64,000 bases of DNA from Micromonospora antibiotica (GCF_017599305.1 NZ_JAGFWR010000001.1:558001-622000); one strand, 5' to 3'; counted from the stretch's first letter, positions 48,964-58,632 are shown. The notes: generated by a model from the sequence alone, not told the origin. A program made the numbers and translations.

Positions 48964-50550
48964 ATGATGTCTTGGCGCCTTCGCGCGCTTTCCGCCACCG
49001 TGGCAGCTGCCGCGGTGGCCCTGTCGATCACCACTGCGGGCGGGGCGGCAACGGCCGCCGGCCCCGTCCTGGAGATCACGTCGATCGCCTTCGACCGGCC
49101 GCAGGTCGACGTCACCCAGGACTACGCCGTGGTCGACCTGACGTGGACGATCACCGACCGGGCGGCCAGGGCCCAGCGCGTCAACGGCGCGGTCGAGCTG
49201 CGCCAGTTCGCCGGAGACGAGCAGGTCGGCCAACCCCACACGGTCTCCTACGACCTGCTCGGGGGTCGTACGCAGGTCGGGGGCACCGGAACGGCCCAGC
49301 AGTCCACCTACGTCTACGAGTTCGTGGTGCCGCGTTACTCCGTCGCGGCCGAGACGGTCTGGCGGGTGACCAAGGTGACCATCGCCGACGACGTCGCCCA
49401 CGCCCGTACGGTGCGTGACCCGGGCCCGGCGGCGTTGGCGGTGACCCAGCTCGTCGACTCCCAGGGGCCGGTGGCGGAGCAACTCTCCTTCGACTTCGGT
49501 CAGCCGAGCGGCTTCTACGATGACGGTTCCGGGGTGACGTTGCGCTACCGGGTGCAGGTCGTCGACGAGTCCGCCTTCAGGAAGGGCAAGCTCACGCTCG
49601 CCGGCCCGGGAGGTGCCCGGCTGACCTCCACGTTCCAGCTCGTCCAGAGCGGTTCGCAGTGGTCGTGCAACGGTGAGACGGTCTATGAGCCGACCTGGGC
49701 GTTCTGCCCCGTCTCGATCGTCGTGCCGGCCGGTTCACCGTCCGGCACGTGGCGGGTGGCCCGGCTCGACCTGACCGACAGTTGGGGCAACACCCGGACG
49801 GACACCTCGCCGCAGGGGCCCGAGCCGATCCAGGTCAGCCGCAACGACGTGGTCAGCGCGTCGGGCTTCGCGCTCGTCCCGGCGCAGGTGAACAACTGGC
49901 GGGGGCAGGCGACGACGTCGCTCAGCTTCACGCCGCACGGTGCGGTTGGTGGCCTGACCGCTGTCGACGTGGACCTGTCCTGGTGCTCCCAGCTGTCACA
50001 CACCCCGACCGTGGGTGAGAACGGCGTGGCCTCGGTGGAGATCCGGGTGCCGGCGGGCTGGGCCAGCTCCTGCCGGATCGACGGGATCAAGCTGACCGAC
50101 GGCGCGGGTAACGTCGCGTTCTACGGCACCACCTACGCTGCTCCCGAACTCGACCTCACCGTCACCCGGGTGCCGGACGAGAAGGCGCCGGTGGTGCTCT
50201 CGGCGATGCTGCCCAAGGCGACCTGGACGTCCCAGGAGACCGCGGACGCCTGGGGCCTCGGCTTCGACGTCACGATCGAGGTCGACGAGTTCGCTCCGAT
50301 CTCGTCGACCAGCGCGACGATCTACGACAGCACCGGAGCTTCGCGGGGCGGCATGTACGGGGGGCAGCACGACGACGGCACCGGTCTTCTCCACCTGGCG
50401 GTGTCGACCGGCCGGTTGGAACCGGGCCGGTACACGATCGGGTTCACGCTGGACGACCAGGCTGGAAACTCGAGTTCGTGGGGCTATCCGAACAATGCCG
50501 GCACCCCGCTTCCCGGCGGTCCGTTGACCCTGACCGTGGTCGCTGACTGA
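48964..50550 (+). CDS. Secreted beta-rich protein of unknown function
   Basis: 528 aa. Signal peptide (MMSWRLRALSATVAAAAVAL, then ALA/ATAA cleavage region) followed by repeated beta-sandwich-like segments (ITSIAFDRPQVDVTQDYAVVDLTWTI, LTVTRVPDEKAPVVLSAML, RYTIGFTLDDQAGNSSSWGYP). Two Cys (CNGET, CPVS; CS and C) may form disulfides. The pattern resembles Ig-like or bacterial cell-surface folds, not a recognised enzyme. GGGAGAG precedes the start. Monocistronic with a strong terminator behind it. Confidence 0.65.
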   Translation: MMSWRLRALSATVAAAAVALSITTAGGAATAAGPVLEITSIAFDRPQVDVTQDYAVVDLTWTITDRAARAQRVNGAVELRQFAGDEQVGQPHTVSYDLLGGRTQVGGTGTAQQSTYVYEFVVPRYSVAAETVWRVTKVTIADDVAHARTVRDPGPAALAVTQLVDSQGPVAEQLSFDFGQPSGFYDDGSGVTLRYRVQVVDESAFRKGKLTLAGPGGARLTSTFQLVQSGSQWSCNGETVYEPTWAFCPVSIVVPAGSPSGTWRVARLDLTDSWGNTRTDTSPQGPEPIQVSRNDVVSASGFALVPAQVNNWRGQATTSLSFTPHGAVGGLTAVDVDLSWCSQLSHTPTVGENGVASVEIRVPAGWASSCRIDGIKLTDGAGNVAFYGTTYAAPELDLTVTRVPDEKAPVVLSAMLPKATWTSQETADAWGLGFDVTIEVDEFAPISSTSATIYDSTGASRGGMYGGQHDDGTGLLHLAVSTGRLEPGRYTIGFTLDDQAGNSSSWGYPNNAGTPLPGGPLTLTVVAD

Positions 50551-50658
50551 CGGTCGGACGGACCGCCCGGTCGGGCCGTTCCTCCGAGCGGGGCGGCGGG
50601 CCGCCCCGGCCCGGGTCCTGCCGGAAACCGGAGGGCGACCCTGTCGCCGTGCCCCGAT

Positions 50659-50697
50659 GTCGGGCCGACGCCACCTGGCGTCGGCCCGACGTCTTTT
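50659..50697 (+). terminator. Intrinsic terminator
   Basis: Perfect 14-base arms GTCGGGCCGACGCC and GGCGTCGGCCCGAC with a 4-base loop (50659-50690) followed by GTCTTTTC, behind the secreted-protein gene. Confidence 0.8.
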
Positions 50698-50844
50698 CGG
50701 GCACCCCGACGGGTTCGACCCCGGCCGATGACCCCCCGCCGGACGGCAACTCCGCGTGACGTATCCTGTACGCGACTCTGGGTAATTGTTGAGGGTGATT
50801 TGACAGTCTCGATCCTGTTATGTCATTGCAAGTTGTGATCAATC

Positions 50845-50874
50845 TTGACCTTCTTGATAAACGCTTCCTAAGGT
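50845..50874 (+). promoter_or_regulatory. Predicted promoter of the prenyltransferase gene
   Basis: TTGACC (50845-50850), 18-base spacer and TAAGGT (50869-50874) in an AT-rich stretch about 38 bases before the ATG. The whole 50760-50910 interval is AT-rich relative to the genome. Confidence 0.45.
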
Positions 50875-50911
50875 CTCTTTTGGTCGCCGGCATGATCAGG
50901 AGAGAGAATTG

Positions 50912-52051
50912 ATGGACGAGGTGTCCCTTTCCGATCGCCTGAGCGACCAGCTGAGGCGTTTGTGCGAGGCCAGCGGAATCAGTGCGGCAGAACCGGTGGA
51001 ACTGCTGGAAAGCCTGCTCGGGCCCGCCGGCCCGCAGCCGTTGTCGGCCCCGCCGCGTTGGCCGTCCAACATCGCCGACGATCACACTCCGGTGGAGTTC
51101 TCCATCGCTTTCAGCGGCACCGAACCGCCCACGGTGCGGATTCTCGGCGAGACGCTGGGAACGCCACCCGGCCGGTTGACCAACATGTTCGCCACCCGGC
51201 GGTTCCTCGACCGGCAGGCACACCGCGCCGGACTCTCCACCACCAGGCTGGATTCGGTACGCGACCTGTTCGCCACGTACGACCCGCAGGGTGTCTTCGC
51301 CCTCTGGTGCTCACTGGTCTTCCGCAACGGACGACGCCCCGAGTTCAAGGTCTACCTCAATCCGGAACTCCGCGGGGTCGACCGGGCACCGGGCCTGGTC
51401 TCCGAGGCCCTGCACCGACTCGGCCTGGGCCGGTCCTACCGGGCGATGCTCGACCACGGCATTCGGCCGGGCGAACTGGGTCACCGGGACCGGCTGACGT
51501 TTTTCGCCCTCGACCTGCACGACGGTGCCCAGGCCCGGGTCAAGCTCTACCTGACCCACCACGACGCCGAGGTGTCCGACGTCGTCCGGGCGGCCGGCGT
51601 GGTCCACGACGTGGACGCGACCAGCCTCGCCGAGTTCGCCGCACTGGCCGGCGGCGGCCGGACCCGGTTCGCCGGTCTCCCGCTGGTCGGTAGCTACACC
51701 CTGGTCGAGGGGGTCGACCGGCCCGTCGGCTACAGCCTCTACGTGCCGATCCGGGGCTACGTCCGGGACGACGAGGAGGCGTACGACCGGGTGGTGGCGG
51801 TACTGGACCGCTACGGGTTCGACCGCACGGTGCTGGACCGGGCGCTCGCGGCGGTGGCCCGCCGACCGCTACGCGACGGGGTCGGGCTGATCCCGCACCT
51901 GTCGTTGCGGTTGGGCGCCCCCCGCCCGGGGGTGACCGTCTACCTGTCCGCCGAGGCGTACCAGGTGAGCCCCCCGGTACGCCGACCGTCGACCGTGGAC
52001 CTCGTGGCACTGGCGACCCCCACCGGCCGGGCCGGCGCTCGACACCCCTGA
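50912..52051 (+). CDS. DMATS-type indole/tryptophan prenyltransferase
   Basis: 379 aa; CAGGAG upstream of the ATG. The sequence follows bacterial ABBA-fold dimethylallyltryptophan synthases: VEFSIAFSGTEPPTVRILGETLG, LWCSLVFRNGRRPEFKVYLNPELRG, ARVKLYLTHHDAE, VGYSLYVPIRGYVRDDEEAYDRV and GLIPHLSLRLGAPRPGVTVYLSAEAY, with Arg/Lys/Tyr positions expected to shield dimethylallyl diphosphate. It is paired with a tryptophanase gene 18 bases downstream, as in the IptA-type 6-prenylindole loci of streptomycetes. Regiospecificity cannot be read directly. Confidence 0.85.
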   Translation: MDEVSLSDRLSDQLRRLCEASGISAAEPVELLESLLGPAGPQPLSAPPRWPSNIADDHTPVEFSIAFSGTEPPTVRILGETLGTPPGRLTNMFATRRFLDRQAHRAGLSTTRLDSVRDLFATYDPQGVFALWCSLVFRNGRRPEFKVYLNPELRGVDRAPGLVSEALHRLGLGRSYRAMLDHGIRPGELGHRDRLTFFALDLHDGAQARVKLYLTHHDAEVSDVVRAAGVVHDVDATSLAEFAALAGGGRTRFAGLPLVGSYTLVEGVDRPVGYSLYVPIRGYVRDDEEAYDRVVAVLDRYGFDRTVLDRALAAVARRPLRDGVGLIPHLSLRLGAPRPGVTVYLSAEAYQVSPPVRRPSTVDLVALATPTGRAGARHP

Positions 52052-52069
52052 TCCCCCAAGGAGCGAACC

Positions 52070-53476
52070 GTGGTCGTGGACCTGCACCAGATGTTGCCCC
52101 CGTACCGGATCAAGGTGGTCGAGCCGATCCCCTTCCTCAGCCCGCAGGAGCGGCGGGCGGCCCTCGCGGAGGCGGGATACAACCCGTTCAACCTGCGCGC
52201 CGACCAGATCACCGTCGACCTGCTGTCCGACTCCGGCACCGGGGCCACCTCGGCGGCGCAGGAGGCCGCCGCCGCGCTCGGCGACGAGTCGTACGCCGGG
52301 GCACGCTCCTGGTTCCGGTTCCGCGACGAGGTCCACGACCTCACCGGCTATCCGCACATCCTCCCCGTGCACCAGGGCCGGGCCGGCGAACGCGTGCTCT
52401 TCAGCGGCCTGCTCAAGCCCGGCCAGCTCTGCCTCAGCAACACCCACTTCGACACCACCCACGCCAACGTCGAGCTGGCCGGCGCGGAACCCCGGGACCT
52501 CCCCTGCCCGGCCGCGTTCGACCTCGACAGCCCGGAACCGTTCAAGGGCGACATCGACCTCGACGCGTTGGAACGTACCCTCACCGGGCCGGAGCGCGAC
52601 CGGGTCGGCCTGGTCCTGATGACCATCACCAACAACGGTCTCGGCGCGCAACCGGTGTCGATGGCCAACCTCACCGCCGTGCGGGACCTGTGCCGCCGCC
52701 ACCGGGTGCCGTTCTTCCTGGACGCGGCCCGGTTCGCCGAGAACGCCTGGCTGGTCGGGCAGCGCGAGCCGGGCTACCAGGACTGGACGCCACGACAGAT
52801 CGCCACCCACGCCTTCGGGCTCGCCGACGGCTGCGTGGTGAGCCTCAAGAAGGACGGCCTGTCGGCCATCGGCGGGCTCATCGGGCTACGCGACGACGAC
52901 CTGCACGCCCGGTGCGAGGCCAACCTGATCGCCACCGAGGGCTTCTCCACCTACGGCGGGCTGGCCGGCCACGACCTCGAACGGCTCGCCCAGGGGCTAC
53001 GCGAGGTGGTCGACCCCGGCTACCTACGGGCCCGGGCCGCCTCCACCGCCCGAATGGCCCAGCTGATCAACGAGGCCGGGGTGGACACCGTCCAACCGGC
53101 GGGCATCCACGCCCTCTACCTCAACGCCGGCCGGCTGCTGCCGCACCTGTCGCCGCACGAGTTCCCCGGCCATGCCCTCGGCTGCCAGCTCTACCTCGAC
53201 GGGGGCATCCGCTGCGCCGAACTGGGCTCGCTCTACCTCGGCGGGATGGACGACCGGCACCGGCTGGTCACCCCGGCCCCCTTCGAGCTGGTGCGCCTGG
53301 CCATCCCACGCCGGGTCTACACCGACACCCACCTCGAGTACGTGGCCGCCGTACTCGCCGACATCGCCAAGGAACCCGGGCGGGTCCCCGGGTACCGGGT
53401 GGTCTCGTCACCACCCCTGCTGCGTCACTTCAAGGTGCGGTTGACGCCGCTGACGGCGGCGGGCAGCGCCGACTGA
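52070..53476 (+). CDS. tnaA: Tryptophanase (tryptophan indole-lyase)
   Basis: 468 aa, GTG start with AAGGAG upstream. Beta-eliminating PLP lyase: YRIKVVEPIPFLSPQERRAALAEAGYNPFNL, LLSDSGTGATSAAQ, LPVHQGRAGERVLFSGLL, TNNGLGAQPVSMANL, FFLDAARFAENAWL and the PLP lysine in SLKKDGLSAIGG. Known chemistry: L-tryptophan to indole, pyruvate and ammonia; tyrosine phenol-lyase is the alternative, less likely beside an indole prenyltransferase. It may cleave prenylated tryptophan to prenylated indole. Confidence 0.88.
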   Translation: MVVDLHQMLPPYRIKVVEPIPFLSPQERRAALAEAGYNPFNLRADQITVDLLSDSGTGATSAAQEAAAALGDESYAGARSWFRFRDEVHDLTGYPHILPVHQGRAGERVLFSGLLKPGQLCLSNTHFDTTHANVELAGAEPRDLPCPAAFDLDSPEPFKGDIDLDALERTLTGPERDRVGLVLMTITNNGLGAQPVSMANLTAVRDLCRRHRVPFFLDAARFAENAWLVGQREPGYQDWTPRQIATHAFGLADGCVVSLKKDGLSAIGGLIGLRDDDLHARCEANLIATEGFSTYGGLAGHDLERLAQGLREVVDPGYLRARAASTARMAQLINEAGVDTVQPAGIHALYLNAGRLLPHLSPHEFPGHALGCQLYLDGGIRCAELGSLYLGGMDDRHRLVTPAPFELVRLAIPRRVYTDTHLEYVAAVLADIAKEPGRVPGYRVVSSPPLLRHFKVRLTPLTAAGSAD

Positions 53477-53498
53477 CCCCACCCGCGACGCTGCGGCT

Positions 53499-53526
53499 CC
53501 GGCCCGGGCCCCACGGCCCGGGCCGG
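53499..53526. terminator. Hairpin between converging tryptophanase and GTPase genes
   Basis: Perfect 12-base arms CCGGCCCGGGCC (53499-53510) and GGCCCGGGCCGG (53515-53526) with a 4-base loop. Confidence 0.6.
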
Positions 53527-53602
53527 CGTGCACCACCGCCCTGGCCGGCGGCACCACAGCCGTGGGTCGCCGCCCGGCGGGTCGGAGGCCGCCGCCCGCC
53601 GC

Positions 53603-54157
53603 TCAGGCCGTAGCGGGCAACCGGGCCAGGGCGTGCCGCACCAACTCGATCAACGCCTGCTTGCTGGAGGCCCGGTCCCGCGCGTCACACCACAGCAGCG
53701 GCACGGTCTCGTCCAACTCCAGCGCGGCGCGGATCTCCTCCTCGGTGTAGGGACACTCACCGTAGAAGCGGTTGACGGCGGCGACGAAGGGGATACCCCG
53801 GCGCTCGAAGTAGTCGACCGCCGGGAAGCTGGTGCCGAGCCGGCGGGTGTCGACCAGCACGATCGCGCCCACCGCACCCTGCGCCAGCTCGTCCCAGATG
53901 AACCAGAACCGGTCCTGCCCCGGGGTGCCGAACAGGTAGAGCACCACGTCGTTGCTGATGGTGATCCGACCGAAGTCCAACGCGACAGTGGTGCTGGTCT
54001 TGCCCTCGACACCGGTGATGTCGTCGACACCGATGCTGGCCTGGGTGAGGACCTCCTCGGTGACCAGTGGCGGAATCTCGCTGACCGATCCGACCAGGGT
54101 CGTCTTGCCGGTGCCGAAGCCACCCGCCACGACGACCTTCACCGATTTCCGATCCAC
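53603..54157 (-). CDS. Conservon GTPase (CvnD-like)
   Basis: 184 aa from GTG 54157. Small GTP-binding protein: G1 GGFGTGKTT, G3-like FGTPGQDRFW (DxxG variant), VLVDTRRL and the later AVNRFYGE (NKxD variant NRFY). This is the MglA-related fourth protein of actinobacterial Cvn conservons, acting with the sensor kinase-like CvnA, roadblock CvnB and DUF742 CvnC at the membrane. The four genes are in the standard order here. Confidence 0.88.
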   Translation of the reverse strand: MDRKSVKVVVAGGFGTGKTTLVGSVSEIPPLVTEEVLTQASIGVDDITGVEGKTSTTVALDFGRITISNDVVLYLFGTPGQDRFWFIWDELAQGAVGAIVLVDTRRLGTSFPAVDYFERRGIPFVAAVNRFYGECPYTEEEIRAALELDETVPLLWCDARDRASSKQALIELVRHALARLPATA

Positions 54158-54176
54158 GTGTATCAGTCCCTCTTGT

Positions 54177-54542
54177 CTAGATCCGCTGGAGGCCGGCGAG
54201 TACCGTCTCCAGCAGCCACCGGTCGGCGATCTTTTCCTGTGCCGGCGAGCCGATGTCCAGAAAGCCCTGCTCGTGGAGCACGTCGACCATCACCTTGGTG
54301 ATGGTGAGCGGACGGTGCAGGTAGGCGCCGATCTCGGCAATGGAGATCCAACCGGTGCACTGCTGGAGGATCTCCCGGTATTCCTGCTCCAGCCGGGTCT
54401 GGTCGGCCGGCAGGGCGATCACCTGGGTGGCCAGGTCGAGGCTGGTGTTACGGGGACTCGTCCGCCCGTTGACGAGGATGTAGAGCGGCACGAGCCGGCC
54501 GGCCTCCGCCTCGTCGTCGCCGTCCCACACGTCGTGGGTCAC
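54177..54542 (-). CDS. DUF742 protein (CvnC-like)
   Basis: 121 aa, GTG start overlapping the roadblock gene stop (GTGA). Winged-helix-like DUF742: LVPLYILVNGRTSPRNTSLDLATQV, REILQQCTGWISIAEIGAYLHRPLTITKVMVDVLHEQGFLDI. Part of the Cvn module; may be a DNA-binding or adaptor partner of the GTPase. Confidence 0.88.
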   Translation of the reverse strand: MTHDVWDGDDEAEAGRLVPLYILVNGRTSPRNTSLDLATQVIALPADQTRLEQEYREILQQCTGWISIAEIGAYLHRPLTITKVMVDVLHEQGFLDIGSPAQEKIADRWLLETVLAGLQRI

Positions 54543-54970
54543 GATTTCAATCCGGGTCGGTCGGCGAGCATCACGCCGTCGAGGCGGGCCTCGGAGCCGA
54601 GGTAGTCGCCGATCCGGGTCACCAGGCGACTCATCTCGTACGCGACGGTGCCCATGTCGACGGACTGTTCACAGAGCACCGCCAACCGGGCGTTCTGGCC
54701 GGCGGCGGCGACGAACAGCGTCCGTCCCTCGTACTCGATGATGACCTGCTGGACCGGGCCGCTGTCGAACCGTCGGCCCATCCCCGCCGCGATGCTGTGC
54801 AGGGACGACGCGCCGGCCGCCAGCAGCTCCCCGGCGTCCTGCGGGAGCGACGTGGACTTCTGCACGATCAGCCCGTCGGTGGACAGGACAACCGCGTAGA
54901 CAACGTCAGGGACCTCTACCAGATCGTCCAGGATCCAGGTCAGATCGTTCTGCGGTGCCGAGTGGGTCAT
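54539..54970 (-). CDS. Roadblock/LC7-domain protein (CvnB-like)
   Basis: 143 aa. Roadblock/LC7 fold: LDDLVEVPDVVYAVVLSTDGLIVQKS, LLAAGASSLHSIAAGMGRRF, VIIEYEGRTLFVAAAGQNARLAVLCEQ. It typically regulates the Cvn GTPase. The ATG overlaps the sensor kinase stop (ATGA). Confidence 0.9.
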   Translation of the reverse strand: MTHSAPQNDLTWILDDLVEVPDVVYAVVLSTDGLIVQKSTSLPQDAGELLAAGASSLHSIAAGMGRRFDSGPVQQVIIEYEGRTLFVAAAGQNARLAVLCEQSVDMGTVAYEMSRLVTRIGDYLGSEARLDGVMLADRPGLKS

Positions 54971-57561
54971 ACTTTCCTGCCTTGGTCGTCTCTGCTGGCT
55001 GGATCTCCGTTTTTCGCCGCCCGACCAGCGGCCCAGGCCCGCTGGTATCTGGTGAACCGGTCCCTGGCCTCCTCGGGTGACCGCACGGCAGCCGGGGCCG
55101 CCTCGGACGCCGGTGCGGGCAGGCCGTCCTCGCGCAGCTCGGGAGCGAGATGCTGCTGCGGCCGTCGGTGCGGCAGGGGGGGCCGGTCGGCGACCTGAGG
55201 GCCGGACGCACCACTGCGGACCGCACCACGCTGCGCCGGAACGTCGGTCATGATGCCCCCGATGCGGTCAGGCTGCCGGTCCCCGGCAGGATCGGCCGGT
55301 GCCTGCACCGACCCACCCGCCGCCGTGGCCACCATGGCGGCGGGCCGGGCCCCGGCGGCAGGGTGCAGCTCACGCCGGCCACCGCCGACCGGCAGCACCG
55401 CACCGACGCCGGGACGCGACATCGCCGTGGCGACCGTGCCGAGCGGCAGGACGCCCGGGTCGGTGCGGTCCAGATCGGCGGGGAACGGGTCGGTGGCGAT
55501 CACCCGGTCGGGCAGCAGCACGATCGCCAGCAGACCCCCGTACGCCGAAGCGCGCAGGCTCACCTGGACGCCGTCCCGCTTGGCCAGTTCCGCCACCACG
55601 TGCAGACCGACCTGCGCGCCGTCCTTGAGCGCCGTCACGTCCGGGGTCGGCGCGGTGGCCAACAGCTCGTTCGCCCGTTCCAGCGCGTCCGCCCGCATGC
55701 CCACGCCGGCGTCCTCGATCTCCACCGCGATGCCGCGCTTGACCTCGATGCAGGTGACCCAGACCGTGGTCTCCGGCGGGGAGAACGCCAACGCGTTGTC
55801 CAGCAACTCGGCCACCAGGTGGACGGTGCCGGCGACCGCCGGCCCCACCACCGCCACGTCAGGTGCGCTGCGCAACGTGATTCGCTGGTACTGCTGGGCC
55901 TCCGCGAAGGCCGCCAACAGCACCCGCCGGACCGGCACCGGGTTCTGGAAGCGGCGACCGATCTGGCCGCCGGCCAGGATGACGAGGTTCTCCAGGAAAC
56001 GGCGGGTCTGGGTGAGCTGGTGGTTGATGTCGAACAGCTCCGCCAGCAGCTTCTCGTCACCGATCCGGTTCTGCAGATCCTCGATGACCTTCAGACCGCG
56101 TTGCAGCGGGCGTTGCGGACGGCGCGCGACACCCATCAGCATCGCGATGCCCGCCGCCCGGGTCTTCGCCTCGTCGACGGCAGCGCCCGCCGCCGCCTGC
56201 AACGAGCGGTTGATGACCTCGGCGACCCGACCGATCTCGTCGCTGCCGTAATCCTGCAGGGGCAACTCGGCCGCCAGGTCGACCTTCTCCCGCCGGCGTA
56301 GCCGCTCCATCATGGCGGGTAGCTGCTTGTCGACCACCGACTCGGCGTCCCGGCCCAACTGGGCCAGGCGGACCGACAGCGCCCGGTCCACCAGGATCTG
56401 CGACTGGCGGACCGCCCAGATGATCGCGGCGATGACGACGAGCAACGCGATCAGACTGCCCAGGGAGGCGGTCAGGAGCTGGGTGTTGCCGGTACGCAGC
56501 GTCCGGGCCGACACGGTGTCGGCCTGCACCACGGTCAGATTGATCAGATCGTCGGAGACCTGTCGGGTGAGGGTTTCCCACTGGGCCCGGTTGAACGACA
56601 GCGCGCGGGGCGCCCCGGAACGCCAGGGCCCATTGCTGACCAGCGCCTTTTCCGCCGCGACGAGTTGCTTCCAGGAGTCGCTCGCGGTGATCTCGGCATA
56701 GCGTCGGCGGGCCTGCGGTTCCAGGTGTGGCGCCACGTTGGTGAGGCCGGCGTGATAGGCCCCCACCAGGTTGGTGAAGTCGAGATGGTCCTCCGGGCTG
56801 AGGGTGCGCGCACCGAAAGCACCGTCAATGGTGGAACCGGCCCGCGACATCAGGTCACTGGCCCGGAACGCCTCGGTCGCGGCGATGCCACCCTGGGCGG
56901 CGATGACGTCCGGGACGATTCTCGCCTGCGTGTCGAAGAGGCCGGTCGCGGCGTCGAGCAGCCGGTTGTAGAAATCGTAGACACCCGTCCCGTTGGCGGA
57001 CCGGGAATCGATGGTGCTCCGTACGCTGGCCATTTCGTCCAACAGGTCGGCCAGCGTCTCCCACCGCGTCACGATCGAGTCCGGGGCGCTGGCCAGCGCC
57101 GAGTCGGCGGCGGGGCGCAGGGCCGCCAGCAGCTGGTCGGTCTGCTGCCGCTGCTCGATGAGCCTGCTCAGGTCCCGCGACGGCTGGGTCAGGTAGCTGA
57201 CGCTCAGCCGCCGTTCCTGCTGGATCGACGACAACGCGGACACCGCCGGGATCGACACCTGCCGGACGCTGTTGGCGACCTGACGGTTGTAGAAGCCCTG
57301 GAAGATGAGATAGCCGGAGGCGACGAGCCAGACGACCAGGGCGACGACGCTGGGAATGAGCACCAGCCTGATCACGCGTCGTTTGATTGACTGCGGTCGA
57401 CCGGCACGCCGACCCGATGTCGTCGGGGGGGCCTGATCGTCTGAGGCGCGGCGCGGGTCTTCGCGGTCGGCCTGTTTGTGCGCCAAGTCGTCGTATCCAA
57501 TCCTGGTCAAGCCATAGACACCAGCGGTCCTGCGCCACTGGTCGACGCCGATGTGTGCCAA
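54967..57561 (-). CDS. Nitrate/sulfonate-sensor-like histidine kinase (CvnA-like)
   Basis: 864 aa from TTG 57561; the exact start is uncertain. Two transmembrane helices (about residues 62-85 and 355-378) flank a helical extracellular sensor (NIT-like). A HAMP-like region and a GHKL ATPase domain follow: LFDINHQLTQTRRFLENLVILAGG (His box variant), VHLVAELLDNALAFSPPETTVWV (N box), EIEDAGVGM (G1) and LKDGAQVGLHVVAELA. The C-terminal 150 residues are Pro/Ala-rich low complexity. First gene of the conservon. No response regulator is adjacent. Confidence 0.88.
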   Translation of the reverse strand: MAHIGVDQWRRTAGVYGLTRIGYDDLAHKQADREDPRRASDDQAPPTTSGRRAGRPQSIKRRVIRLVLIPSVVALVVWLVASGYLIFQGFYNRQVANSVRQVSIPAVSALSSIQQERRLSVSYLTQPSRDLSRLIEQRQQTDQLLAALRPAADSALASAPDSIVTRWETLADLLDEMASVRSTIDSRSANGTGVYDFYNRLLDAATGLFDTQARIVPDVIAAQGGIAATEAFRASDLMSRAGSTIDGAFGARTLSPEDHLDFTNLVGAYHAGLTNVAPHLEPQARRRYAEITASDSWKQLVAAEKALVSNGPWRSGAPRALSFNRAQWETLTRQVSDDLINLTVVQADTVSARTLRTGNTQLLTASLGSLIALLVVIAAIIWAVRQSQILVDRALSVRLAQLGRDAESVVDKQLPAMMERLRRREKVDLAAELPLQDYGSDEIGRVAEVINRSLQAAAGAAVDEAKTRAAGIAMLMGVARRPQRPLQRGLKVIEDLQNRIGDEKLLAELFDINHQLTQTRRFLENLVILAGGQIGRRFQNPVPVRRVLLAAFAEAQQYQRITLRSAPDVAVVGPAVAGTVHLVAELLDNALAFSPPETTVWVTCIEVKRGIAVEIEDAGVGMRADALERANELLATAPTPDVTALKDGAQVGLHVVAELAKRDGVQVSLRASAYGGLLAIVLLPDRVIATDPFPADLDRTDPGVLPLGTVATAMSRPGVGAVLPVGGGRRELHPAAGARPAAMVATAAGGSVQAPADPAGDRQPDRIGGIMTDVPAQRGAVRSGASGPQVADRPPLPHRRPQQHLAPELREDGLPAPASEAAPAAVRSPEEARDRFTRYQRAWAAGRAAKNGDPASRDDQGRKV

Positions 57562-57877
57562 CCCTACCGTCTATCCGGTCAGGCACCGGGCCACAATCCG
57601 GCGACTGTGGACGGTCGCGCCATTCGTACTGGTCAGACATTCGGAATGAGCCGTGGTCGATCACGCCCACCCGAATGACGTGACGTGTGTCACGGCAGCG
57701 GGGCGGAAGCGCGCCGGGAACGCCCGACCGGAGCACCCCGCAGAATTTCTCCGGACACCACGAAACCGGCGGACGGTCACCGGCGTCCAGTGTGTGCCGC
57801 GGTGCGATCACCGCTGGCGGGAAGCTCAGGTGGACGACCCCCGCGAACGACCGCGGGGCCGGGTGGAGGAGCACGGC
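57562..57877. promoter_or_regulatory. Divergent region upstream of the conservon and lipoprotein
   Basis: 316 bases between the leftward conservon and the rightward lipoprotein gene. Both promoters should be here; the segment around 57660-57700 (ATGACGTGACGTGTGTCACG) contains short CGTGA-type repeats but no convincing operator. Confidence 0.35.
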
Positions 57878-58585
57878 ATGGCGAAGGTGAAGTGGATTAC
57901 CGGGATGGCGCTGCTGGTGTGCTCCGGGGCGCTGATGGCCTGCGGGGACACCACCGCCACGCCCACCGGGGCCGCGTCGGGCAGCGCCACGCCGTCGAGC
58001 ACCGGCACGCCGTCCGCTGCCGCGACGCCCAGCGGCACGGCGCTGCCCGCCGACCCGGCGACGTCCCCGCCGACCCCGGCGCCGGCCAAGCCCACCGGGA
58101 AGCCGGCGACCACGGCCAGCGTGACCCCGGTGCTGTCCGGCAAGCGGGAGGTCACCATCGTCCGCGTGCAGTCGACCGAGTCCGGGGTGTCCCTGGACGG
58201 CGGCGCGCTGGTCGAGGTCGACGACGACAGCGGACGCCAACTGTTCGTGCCGACGCCGGCCGGTGCCGGCAAATACCTGATCAAGTCGTACGGCAAGCGC
58301 GACAACCACCCCGCCAGCGACGACCCGGCCTGCTGGCAGGTGGTCAACCCGGCCAATGGCGGGTCGCTCACCGTCGAGGGGGCGGCCTGCAACCCCCGCA
58401 AGTCGGCCCAGCTGTTCACCATCGCGAGCGCGGGCAAGGGCGCGTACGCGATCAGCAACAACTCGGCGTTCCTCCAGTTCTCGCCGAGCCGTGGGCTGAT
58501 CCTGGAGGAGCTGGGCGACGCGCCGCTGCGGAGCACGTTCCGGCTGGTCGACAACGGCCCGGCCCGTACCCCGGCCGGCGGCTGA
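57878..58585 (+). CDS. Secreted lipoprotein with a beta-trefoil-like domain
   Basis: 235 aa; GGAGGA before ATG 57878. Lipobox SGALMACGD, then a Thr/Pro/Ala-rich linker of about 60 residues, then a C-terminal domain (EVTIVRVQSTESGVSLDGGALVEVDDDSGRQLF, CWQVVNPANGGSLTVEGAACNP, AYAISNNSAFLQF) whose periodicity resembles ricin-type beta-trefoils. No enzymatic motif. Probably anchored to the outer face of the membrane. Function unknown. Confidence 0.6.
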   Translation: MAKVKWITGMALLVCSGALMACGDTTATPTGAASGSATPSSTGTPSAAATPSGTALPADPATSPPTPAPAKPTGKPATTASVTPVLSGKREVTIVRVQSTESGVSLDGGALVEVDDDSGRQLFVPTPAGAGKYLIKSYGKRDNHPASDDPACWQVVNPANGGSLTVEGAACNPRKSAQLFTIASAGKGAYAISNNSAFLQFSPSRGLILEELGDAPLRSTFRLVDNGPARTPAGG

Positions 58586-58632
58586 CCCGCGATCGGGAGA
58601 CGGTGCCGGCGGGCCCCGTCCGGCACGGCGAG

